Source: Zygnema cylindricum
Taxonomy: Eukaryota; Streptophyta; Zygnematophyceae; Zygnematales; Zygnemataceae
Reading direction: 5' to 3'
Assembly: GCA_037447655.1 (NCBI GenBank)
Contig: JBBHKE010003059.1
Span: 248,001 to 312,000, forward strand
DNA: 64,000 bases
A program made the translations under genes and the position numbers. The notes beneath the pieces are model-generated. The model saw only the letters and a program-made list of their open reading frames with translations. It was not told the origin of the DNA and did no database searches. The number at the start of each line of letters is the position of its first letter. The stretch's first letter is position 1. Below, piece by piece: positions 22,930 to 32,506 of the stretch.

Positions 22930-24907
22930 TTCAAGGTAAGTATTTCGCAATTATGGGGACTCGAGATTGGAAAAGGCAAGAGCATACTTGAAAACCCATG
23001 TGACCGCGTTCAAGTCCATACTTTGTCCTATGCGGTTGCACCTTTGGAGGTCTGATACACCTGGTGCCGCCGTGGTGTCTGGATAGAATCCCATGGCTTG
23101 CTCCCTTTTCGCAATTGTCGGTGTTGTCCATATCCGTGTTGTCTGATCGAAGATTATTCGCACTGCACCTGTCCGATAGGCGTGACTTTGCAGAAAGGAA
23201 ACCAAAGTTAGAAGGGCTCAACGGGGAAATCCTGGCTTGTTGCATTTGAATAAGGGGTAATGATCGGTTTTTGTTACGGGCGTTGCCATCCGCCCCTTCT
23301 TAAGAATTTGTTGCATAGAAATTTGGGGGTCTGAGATCTCTTTCTCCAAGAGTTGCCTGTGGAGGGGGAGCGAGATCAGATTTGTCGAATAAGCTCTAAC
23401 TATGTGACCCGAGATCCCATCTGTGCCGCATCAAAAATGAATGGAGATCCTAATATCTGGGTGACCTGCTTCCAACTGTCCGCTACATGTTGTCGCGGAT
23501 CCTCCCCCGGGTGGACATTCTCCAAAACGTACCCAGTGGTGTGTTCTGTGTTGAAAAAGGGTATTTTATATTTTATCTTTTTGCTCTATGGTTGCTCTAT
23601 AGTTTTCATACTTGTTGTAGTCACTCAGGATTACAAGGAAGCGATGGTTATCTCAGGCAGATAGGAAGGGAAGAAGACAAGCAAAAGACAAAGCCCCTGC
23701 ATAAGGTTGCTAACTGTAGGATTTGATCTTGAGACCTATGGATAATTGCCGTACGGCGTAGCCGTTAGCTTTATCCTACAAGTCTTGATGAAACGATGCT
23801 TAGATTGTATGTGATAATTATTTAATTCATGACACGACGACATATGAAACAAAATGAAACGTGAAAGGTACAGTATCGCAGGAAATATTGTACCATACGA
23901 AACATCATTTAATTTTCAACGGACGAAATCTAATGTCGTTCGCGATCGACGGCTCGCAGAGGAGCCGAAATTCCGTAGTGGACATTTGGCAGTTTGAAAG
24001 CCAATGTCGGTGGATGACATGTGGCGCGATATGGTTGGACGACGGATATTACGAGGGGGGCAACTACAGCTCAAGAACTGACACGCGTCAGGGGAGCGGC
24101 CATACCGTACTATGGTCGTACAAGAAGTACACTGGTACTTATACCTTCTTGTACCTTACAGTCTTTTGATTAGTTAGGGTACACTAAAAGTAGGTTTAGA
24201 GAGGGAGCTTAGGACTTAGGAAAAATCAAGGTAGCCGCCTCTCTCCCAGAGTGCTTTTGTATTTGAAGGCCATCTTTGGGCGGCCATAACTTAATGCTCG
24301 GGTGAGCAATTTCAATGATTGTTTTTGCTGCGCACTCAAGGGAGTCGAGGCTACTCATTGGTGTTGTCGGTCAGAGTTTTTTCGTCCAAGGTTGGGACCT
24401 ATTCTATGCCAAAATCAAAAGTGCAAATATTATCCTAGAGGCTTTACATAAGGTGGACATTGTGTGTTCCAATGGAGGTCACAGAATTACATTTAGGAGA
24501 TGTTATATCTATGAGATTAACTAGATCATCTGGAAAAATGTTCTACTTCTCCTGTTTGCATGCCGTTTTCCTTGTCACGTTAGGGAGTATCCTTGACAAG
24601 GCCATCCCGCCACCACCAGATCTACCCTTTGTAGACTGGCCTAATGGGGTGTCAATATGTTATCCACATTTTGGGGAAGACTTCTGTGAGCTTTGGAGAT
24701 TGCGGACACTAAGAGTTGTTGAGGATATAGTTGGTGAAGTTGGTGTAAGCATTGTTCGCTGACGGCTCGTGCAGCGGGTGATATTTCCACCGCAGCATAA
24801 GCTTCCACCGTGTATCTTGCCCTCAATAATGCCTCCAAATTAGTGCAGATTCGAAAAATTAGTGATAAAATCCGGAGTCTTGAATCGGGAACGGTTAATG
24901 ACACCAC
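22930..24907 (-). pseudogene. cytosine-C5 DNA methyltransferase domain in gypsy element
   Basis: The right piece (24907-24492) has a motif I region RLRILSLIFRICTNLEALLR with VEAYAAVEISPAARAV, and motif IV DLVVAGWPCQGYS, with the catalytic Cys codon within the PCQ at 24593-24601. The left piece (23548 to about 22930) has motif VI GYVLENVHPG (ENV near 23514-23525), motif VIII FIFDAAQMGSR (about 23409-23440), and motifs IX-X KREQAMGFYPDTTAAPG and IGQSMDLNAVTWVF. The family transfers methyl groups to cytosine C5. The domain sits between protease and RT. A solo Copia LTR (23549-24491) splits it. Motif I has lost its usual F-x-G-x-G and several stops are present, so it cannot be active as it stands. 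Confidence 0.88.
23549..24491 (+). mobile_element. solo Copia LTR (family A) inside methyltransferase
   Basis: The LTR begins TGTTGAAAAAGGGTATTTTA and ends ATGGAGGTCACAGAATTACA, 943 bp. Its order of blocks is the same as in the LTRs of the gag-only element (50746 and 53909). The flanks TTCTG (left) and TTTAG (right) match at three of five positions, which could be a decayed duplication. No internal region is attached, so it is a solo LTR. Confidence 0.75.
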
Positions 24908-25171
24908 CTGTCGCTTGAGTTTCTCATTATTGGATATGATCTATGAAGATTCTGAACGAGGAACTGAAAATATTCTGTTCGGTGATATATCCGAAAAAGT
25001 ACGATCCACTTTCCGCCGAAGTGAAGTCATTTATAACAATTGGTCATATATCCTTCTTCTTATCGCTTGGAAATCAGGAACTACTAGCAAAAAGTTCTAC
25101 GGGAGAGGATGTTGTATAACCAAGGTAACAGCCGGACACATGGGCATTTGTCTTCCCTCTATTCCATAAAT

Positions 25172-25675
25172 TCAAGGGAACCACCACCTGGGACCCTTCA
25201 TGTTTTCGGGGTCTCGGACTGTAAACTGTTCCTTCCACACACTTAACTCCATATTAAGCCTGGTCCATGTGGCCATCCCCAGCAGTATTTCAAACTGCTT
25301 CCCTTCCACCACTAAGAAGGGGAGGCGGATTCTAACTCGTTGGCGTGCGTCATCGGAGAATTCAATATCCATAGCCTTGATGATTCAATGGACTGGCTGA
25401 CTCCCGTTGCTAACTATACTCAGGCTGATGTTGCTTGGAAGGATTTCTGACCGTAATTCCTTGGGCATCTGTTGTAAGGCAAAAGTTGTAATTAAATTTG
25501 GGAGCGCATCGGTATCGACCACTGCGTCTTGATAACCTTTGTAGCCATTGAGCTTGAAATTGCCAGTTCGGTTGAGGATGAGGGCCAGTGATAATGCCTT
25601 GTAATCCATATCTATCATAGGGGTCTTGCGATCCGTCGATAAAAAGACGGAACGGGGTTGCTCTACCAACGCCAC
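25172..25675 (-). pseudogene. gypsy aspartic protease region
   Basis: The frame gives NGYKGYQDAVVDTDALPNLI, where DTDA stands in place of the DTGA active-site word, then after a stop LPFLVVEGKQFEILLGMATW, the usual C-terminal I-L-L-G-M-x-x-W signature of a retropepsin. The two halves are in different frames, joined near 25375. About 80 residues of low similarity connect it to the methyltransferase. Confidence 0.75.
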
Positions 25676-25852
25676 TTTCCCCTGTCCAAAGTGGATCGCC
25701 TCTCCTAAAAGAAGGAGCTACCTATCCCCTAAAGATCCCTCCAAATCTCCGTCTAGCCTCCCGAATGAGGAACACTTCCTGTTCTAGTGCTTGCTTCCTT
25801 TCCTTTCAAGAGCCTCCCAATCTATACTGACAAGTCCGGCCCCCGCCGTAGC

Positions 25853-26890
25853 CTAACTCTGCGACTGCAGGATATCAACCCTTTTCTGTGTGCTGCTCAC
25901 CACACCTGAGAGATCCACAATCCCCAAACCCGGTACCTCGGGGTCTGTGGGTCTCGAACGCCACAACCCTTCGGAAGGTCGAACAATTGGTGCTGATGGA
26001 GACAGGGAGCTCGAAGAGAATGAGTCGGAAGGGAAAAACGGCTCCTCTTTAGATCGGAGAGCAAATTTGTCTTTGCATCTCAGTGGTTGAACCGGTGCAC
26101 CCTCTTCGGCTCTGGTAACCTCCGCCTGCTGGTTATTTCCCCGACCCGGGCCCCAAAGGTCGCCCTGCCCCAAGACAGTCTGCTAGTAGCAGTGTTCTGA
26201 GATTGGGTGGGCTGCTGGTGTGAAGTTGATGGCATTCCTTGTTGCTCTTGGACTGAGGTTGAAGTGCTGCTCTTGAACCAACTGCTCACTATTTCCACTT
26301 CACCTCCCAATAGGCATACGTTCCCGGCTCGGTCTTTTCCGTCTACCCGCTGCACCAACTCCTTCTTAACTTTCAACTCATGGAGTTTGTGAAGGGCTAA
26401 GATTTCCTTCCGACCTAGCTGGTTAGGATCGGCCAAAATCTTAAGATCCATATACATCTCAACTATTGGAGCCTTAGATCTTGTATAGCGGCCTACTTCG
26501 GGAGTTTGGCCAGGGACCGCTTCCTTATGGGCGAAACCCTTCTTGCGTGATTTAGGAGACAACGTCTGTCTCTCAATCTTCTTCGCGGCCCAAGCCTTGG
26601 CAGCCTCGGACAATGTAGGGAAGTTCTTGGGAGAATAGACTGGCGGAGGTGGAGGAGAGAGTTTCCTCAGTGGCTCTTTTGGAGGAGTCTCAACTATAAC
26701 AGCCTTAGGCATCATTCTTTTTAGAAACTGCTCTATGATTAAATTTGAAGCCATGGGGACTACTTCCTCGGGCACCTATGACTCTTCCTCCCGTGGAAAC
26801 GTATCCTGACTACCCTGCTCCTCAGATCCGATTTCCGGAGCTCTTTTTTCCTGAGCTTCTCCCCCTCCCATCGAGTGATGGCTCACGAAC
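25853..26890 (-). pseudogene. gypsy gag-like N-terminal region
   Basis: An ATG at about 26890 opens a frame beginning MFVSHHSMGGGEAQ, with one TAG at about 26775. It then continues as a proline- and lysine-rich protein to 26080. A frameshift leads to a Ser/Pro-rich part (26173-25853). I recognise no capsid domain and see no CCHC zinc knuckle, so the gag label rests on its position ahead of the protease. Confidence 0.55.
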
Positions 26891-27008
26891 ATAACTGTCA
26901 GAACTATCGGTAACGAGAACCCTAACTCCTCTCAAGAACTAAGGGTCCCAAATTTAGAAGCTCGTATCCCCTCTTATCTGAAGGAGACAAGTGGTTGTTT
27001 CAGTGCTG

Positions 27009-28192
27009 TGCTAAACAGTTGAAAGTCGACCAAATGTGTCCTCAAAACCCACTGTTCTGGTACAAAAGATTCTAGCTTTCCGTTCTAGCGGGACTGCCGC
27101 CGAAGCCCAAAATGACTACCAAAGAGGACCAAATAAAATTCCACGCAAAAATAACGAAAAAAAAAAATTTGGCTATTTCAGATTTAATAATATCATGATG
27201 CCTTGAAAATGGAATAAAAGATAGAATTAATCATGATGGTAAAGCAAGCTCAACATACCCTGCAAAGCCAAGCGGACACAAAGAGAAGACGAAATATCTC
27301 TTGCTGGCACCGATGACCGGTACGATCGTCCTTCACACCTCGATTTTTCGCAGATTAGAACTGACTGGACTCTTTTCAGTTTCAAATGGCAAAAGTCGAG
27401 ATCCCCCACAAAGATGGATAGTGCCAACTAACCGCCCGAACTACGACCTCCAAACAATACAAATCCAAACTAAGATGGCAATAGAGTCAAACTCTCAAGT
27501 AAGACAAAGATTCTCCAAAAGAAGGTTTGTTTAGAATTTTCTGAAGGTTTTCACATGAGACATTACTGAAACAGCAACCTGTGTTTTTCGGACCCAAGTG
27601 CCTTATGCAGCAAAGTTTGTCCAATTTTAGGTCCAAAAGTCAAAGCCATGCTAGACACCAATGAGCGACAAGCAAATGTAATTGAACTGACATAAGACAA
27701 AATAATTCGTACTCTACTTGAGGTAAAAAGTTATAACCCTGAGTGCGACTAGATCTGCGGTTGGATGTAATTATTCGTTCCATTATTATAAGACAAAATA
27801 CTAGAAAAGGACACGAAAGTGCCAAACTTTGACCTAAGGTAATTAATGGACCGAAAGTCAACTGAACTTGAACTAAATTCCTATGAAAAGCTAACAAAAT
27901 AATCTAGACGACAATCCGAAAAGTTACGTGGCCATCCACAATGTACCCCCGACGAAGGCTGGTGAAAACTAGTCCAATGTAACGGAATCGTAATCTTTGA
28001 GACGGTAGAACTTGGTTGTTCGGCCTCCGTTAGGCGCAAAATAAAGTGCGTATCTCTCACTTTAGTAAATACAAGGATTTTGTCCGGCTTGGTGTACTTC
28101 CTCCTCTGTACTCTAATGACCGTACATGTTACAAAGGGTCTGGAAATCGTTGGTAATATAAAGGTGTGCCGGAAACGCACAAAAGCTTGACA
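27009..28192 (-). repeat. gypsy 5' LTR
   Basis: It matches 18120-19294 throughout, including ACCGATGACCGGTACGATCG and GGTAATATAAAGGTGTGCCG, and it ends with GCTTGACA at the junction with Copia A LTR sequence. The inner end near 27009 lacks the 280-bp segment present in the other LTR. No primer-binding site of the common TGG type follows it. Confidence 0.75.
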
Positions 28193-28618
28193 AGTATCCG
28201 TTGCGTATTCATACTTTACTCCGTACTTTACAAAATTGTATCCATGCGCGACGTCTATAGTTTTAGCTAAATGAATTTGTTTACGCGTCACAGTTTAATT
28301 ATCTGTTAAGCCACATACGTCTTAACACCGATCATAGACTATTAGGATAAAGCTAACGGCTACCAGCTAGCTTGACAGACGGTAGGTACCACGATCAAAT
28401 CTTGGGTCTGTCAAGTTCCCTTTTAGTAAATCTACTAAAGCATCTGCGTATTTCTCTCTGGATAGCACATGCATCCATGGCTCTATCTCCCTCTTCAACC
28501 TTCAGTTATTGCGACAAGTGTGGGAGCTGAATAGAGGAGTTAGAGGCAGACTGTATTGGCTTTTTTTTTGCAGTTAATTTAGGCCTAGAAAATACTAAAA
28601 GTACCATTAATTTTTACA
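28193..28618 (-). mobile_element. Copia A 3' LTR, upstream half
   Basis: On the minus strand this begins TGTAAAAATTAATGG right after the polypurine tract AATAAGGGGA (28619-28632). It contains CTCCCACACTTGTCG and the hairpin at 28371-28415, and stops at the gypsy insertion. The rest of the LTR is at 17187-17838. Confidence 0.8.
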
Positions 28619-28633
28619 ATCCCCTTATTTTCT

Positions 28634-31498
28634 AGTCACCTTTTAATTTCATACCACACTTCTCCTTGCAAAAAATTAGCTTCGGAGAAGGCACGGTTTT
28701 GGTCATCATATCTGCTACCATTTCACTATCTGGTCTATATTCTAAACTGATTATTCTGTCTTCTACTTTGTCCCTAACGAAACTAAGTCTAATGTTCCTA
28801 AGTTTGCTTTAAATTGGTATTTGGGATTGGCAGAAATAACAATAACTACTTGATTGTCACAAAAAAAATTGTGCACACCACTGTTAAGGTGACCAAGTTC
28901 ACGAAGCAAATACTTGACCCACATCAATTTTTTTACATCAGAGCAAAAGGCCATGTACTCAGCCTCTATGGTGGACTGAGCAATGACCTTTTGCTGCTTG
29001 ATACTCGAACAGCAAGCCCCATCACCCACATACAATACATACCCAGACATGTACCTCCTCATAAGAGCATCCCCATAGCTGGCATCACTTCAAGTGGTGA
29101 TGTTAGTATTGTTCCCACCCTAATGCAACCATAGATCTCTAGTCCCTATGAGATATCTAAGGACTCCCTTAGCTGTCTCCCAATCTTTCTTAGTGGGAGC
29201 ATTCAAACTCCTACTTAGTACTCCTACAGCTACGGCTATGTTCGGACAGGTATAATTCATGAAATATATTAGGTTGCCCACTACTTGTCTATAACGGATG
29301 GTCTGCATAAATCTTTTCTCTTTCGCGCCTACCTAATCATCAAAAATTATAACTCCCTCTTCCACACTCCCCTCACTTCCCTTCTTTAGTTCCATGGGAA
29401 TGGCACAACTATTAGCCTTGTCTATTTGGAATCTGTCTAACATATTTCCAATGGCCTCCTTTTGAGTTAATCTTATTATATTTCTATCTTTGTCTCTTTC
29501 AACCTGAATTCCCAAAATATACCTTGCTTCTCCCATATTCTTCATCTCAAATCTTCCTTTTAGATCAATTTTCAACTTATTTATTTTATCCATAAATTTA
29601 CTTAAAATTAGCAAATCATCAACATAAATTGCAATACAAATAATTCCTTCCTCGTCTTCAAACAAATAAATTGAGTGATATGAGTTGTTCCAAATATATC
29701 CCAAACCTGTAAGAAACTCATCGAGCTTCTTGTTCCATTGCCGAGGCGTTTGTTTGAGGTCATACAAAGATTTGATCAATCGACATACCTTGCTCTCCTC
29801 CCGTTGCTCCACAAATCTTTCGAGCTGTCGCATAAAAATCTTCTCTTCCTACTCTCCATGTAGGAAGGCCGTCTTGATGTCCATCTGATGCACTTCCATG
29901 TCTTCGCTGCCGCCATACTAAAAAGTATTCGAACAGAGGGAAACTTGACGACTGGAGAAAAATTATCTTTGTAGTCAATTCTCTCTTTCTGGGTAAATCC
30001 CTTTGCCACTAACCGAGCCTTTTAGCGCTCAATAGTGTTATCCGCGTTCAGTTTGAATTTGAATACCCACTTACACCCGATTGGCTTCATATCAGGGGGA
30101 CAACTCACCAATTCCCACGTATTGGCTGCCATAATCGAAGCCATCTCCTCATTAATTGTTGTCTTCCACCGGTTCCTCTTAGGACATTTCATCGTCTCAC
30201 CATAAGTCTGGGGTTCATCGAGATGAGACAGTTAAGTTACCTTGTTTTTAACTTGTTTCTCTTGTAGTCTTTTATTGCTTCTCTTTCCACCCTCAAACTC
30301 TGATACCGGAATGGATGGCTCTTGTGGATTTTTTCGAACAGTTTCGACTTCTTCCCTATCCCTCGATTCCGGGTGTATTTTCACCACGTCTTTCGCTTCA
30401 GTTGGAGTTGGCACTAGGGGTTCTACGGTTGAATTCTTCTCGATTTGATTTGTACATGCAAGTTCATAATTTTCTCGAAAACCTGGATAGTTGGGAAGCT
30501 CAAAGTCATCCGAATTTTTGACTAAAATCTGATTTTGTCTCTTTGTATACTTAAAGGGATCTATAGATTTCTCATCATCCATGACCACTAGATGCTTTAC
30601 TAGGATTATATCTTCTCTCTTGAGATCATAGACTCTATATCAATTTACATCTTCATCATATCCTAGCAGATATCCTCGTTTTCCTTTCGAATCTAACTTC
30701 CAATTTCACCGATCTTTGTCTAGGCTGAATATTTGACTACCGAAAACCTTTAAGTGTGAAACATCAAGTTTTCGGCCGATCCATCTCTCATAAGGTGTTT
30801 GACCTTTTACTGTTGAAGTAAAAACTGTATTCTTGAGATAATTTGCACAGTTCATATCTTCGGCAAAAAATCTCTTTCCTATCTTCTTATCTGACAGCAT
30901 ACTCTTTGCACTATCACTTAGTGTTTTACTTCACCTCTTGGCTACACAATTCTGCTTAGGATTTTCAAGAACTGTCTTTTGGTGTTGCACTCCATCTTCT
31001 CTCAGAAAATCCTCAAACTGATTGGAGGTATACTCTCCCCCATTATCACTCCTTACTCTCTTAATAAAGGTTTCGTGGAGTTTCTCACTCCATGCCTTAT
31101 ATTCCTTAAAAACTTGTGTGGCCTCTGATTTATTTCTTAAAAAATACACTCTAGAGTATCGAGACCAATTGTCAGCGATTGTCATCATAAACCTTTTACC
31201 ACCGGGTGAGAACAGTTTGGCTGGCCCACAAATATCTGTGTGTACCAAGTCAAATACTTTTTCCATTTTATAAGTTGCTTCCTTTGGGAAGGGTAACTTG
31301 TGTGCCTTACCTTAAGCACAACCACTAGAGTCATTCAGGTTTTCACTTTCTCCGAACTGAATTCCTTCCACTATTCCCATATTTTTCACTAATTTCAACT
31401 TATCTAAATGCACATGTCGAAGCCTTTTATTCCACAACATAATATCATGAATACAGCATAGTAAAGTTTTTTTTTTATTGTTTGAAATGAGCCTAAAC
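28634..31498 (-). pseudogene. Copia A pol (integrase, RT, RNase H)
   Basis: On the minus strand: the pre-integrase word MLWNKRLRHVHLDKLKL, the integrase core VFDLVHTDICGPAK, RSDNGGEYTSNQFEDFL, then TPYERWIGRKLDVSHLK. RT includes KWVFKFKLNADNTIER and the box YVDDLLILSK. RNase H shows SIKQQKVIAQSTIEAEYMAF and ends SLEYRPDSEMVADMMTKTVP with a stop near 28634. Stops and frameshifts are frequent (for example near 29330, 29830 and 30010). gag and protease are absent because Copia B lies at the 5' end. It belongs to the same family as the relics at 14065 and 43633. Confidence 0.9.
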
Positions 31499-32506
31499 TG
31501 TTGTTCTACGACCACCGGAGCAGGTAGAGCATCAACAGTAGTAGTGGAAGTAGACATAATCTCACTCTCACAAGCTTATCAAGAATCCTATCAAACAACT
31601 ATTTTCTATAGCTCACCAAATCTGACAAAATCAAACAAACAACTTCAAACTATACCACAGAAAAAAATATTACAATGACTGACAACTCCCAAAGTTTCAG
31701 CTCAATTGATCCAACAAACACCTCGATATGCAACTCAGAAGTTTCCGAAAAACAGTTTGCAGATTACACAGTTTGGAAGTCTGGATACATAAAATGTTCT
31801 ACGTCCTAAGTCTTATACTCTTCACTCAGTTGTCCTACTACATTGTGTTGTACAACCGATATAAGTGTTTCTAAAAGATACGTCCAAAAGAACTAAACTG
31901 CCACTAAGGTCTAAGTCCTCCTAATCACGCTAAAACTAATTTATCACTATACAATCAATATTACTGAGAATCCTATACAGGTGATTTGTTCAAATACTTG
32001 TCGCCTGTCACTGTGATTTGTTCAAATACTTGTCGCCTGGCTTAGTGACAATTGTTTGGGAACGTCCATCTGGCTCTTGTAAAACATATGTTAGCGAGTC
32101 ATTTTATTATTCTCTTAAGAATCTCGTCTGTTGACTTGATTCATATCAACCGTAACAGCGTAGTCCAATTCTTGATCACATTCAAATATCTTTAGTTTCT
32201 TAGCAACTACGTTGTCCCATACCAAAAACAGCCGCAGCTGAGTTTGTCTTGTTGTGTAGCAACTGCGTTGTCCTGTACCAAAATATGAACAGTTGCGTTT
32301 GTCCCGTTGTGTCGCAGGCTCCGTTCGTCTATACAGACCATATCAAAAATAACTGCAGCTGCACCTTTTCCATCTTCATCGCAGCTGCGTTGTCGGTATC
32401 ATTCAAAAACCTGCACTGTGCTCCAAGTGACGACTCGTGTCCCTATAGATCTATTTTTCCGCAGTCCTATAAATTTGTTAAGACTTAAAGCTTTCCAAAA
32501 ACAACA
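31499..32506 (-). repeat. Copia B 3' LTR
   Basis: On the minus strand it starts TGTTGTTTTTGGAAAGC after a polypurine-like AAAGCTTTAGGGGAG and ends GTCGTAGAACAACA. The last 60 bp read as a gag start, MSTSTTTVDALPAPVVVEQQ. A second copy (31499-32350 against 36153-37000) is very similar. Its target flank inside Copia A is TAAAC. Confidence 0.8.

Larger units (their letters stand above)
17839..28192 (-). mobile_element. Ty3/gypsy element with DNA methyltransferase and PHD-like finger
   Basis: The outer ends are TGTCAAGC and GCTTGACA, an 8-bp inverted terminal pair. On the minus strand the order is 5' LTR (28192-27009), gag-like (about 26890-25853), protease (25675-25172), cytosine-C5 methyltransferase (24907 to about 22930, split by a solo LTR), RT (about 22830-21710), RNase H (to 21152), integrase (about 21118-19900), PHD-like finger (to 19623), 3' LTR (19294-17839). 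The many stops and frameshifts mean it is a relic. It is inserted in the 3' LTR of Copia A. No clean target duplication was found. Confidence 0.85.
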
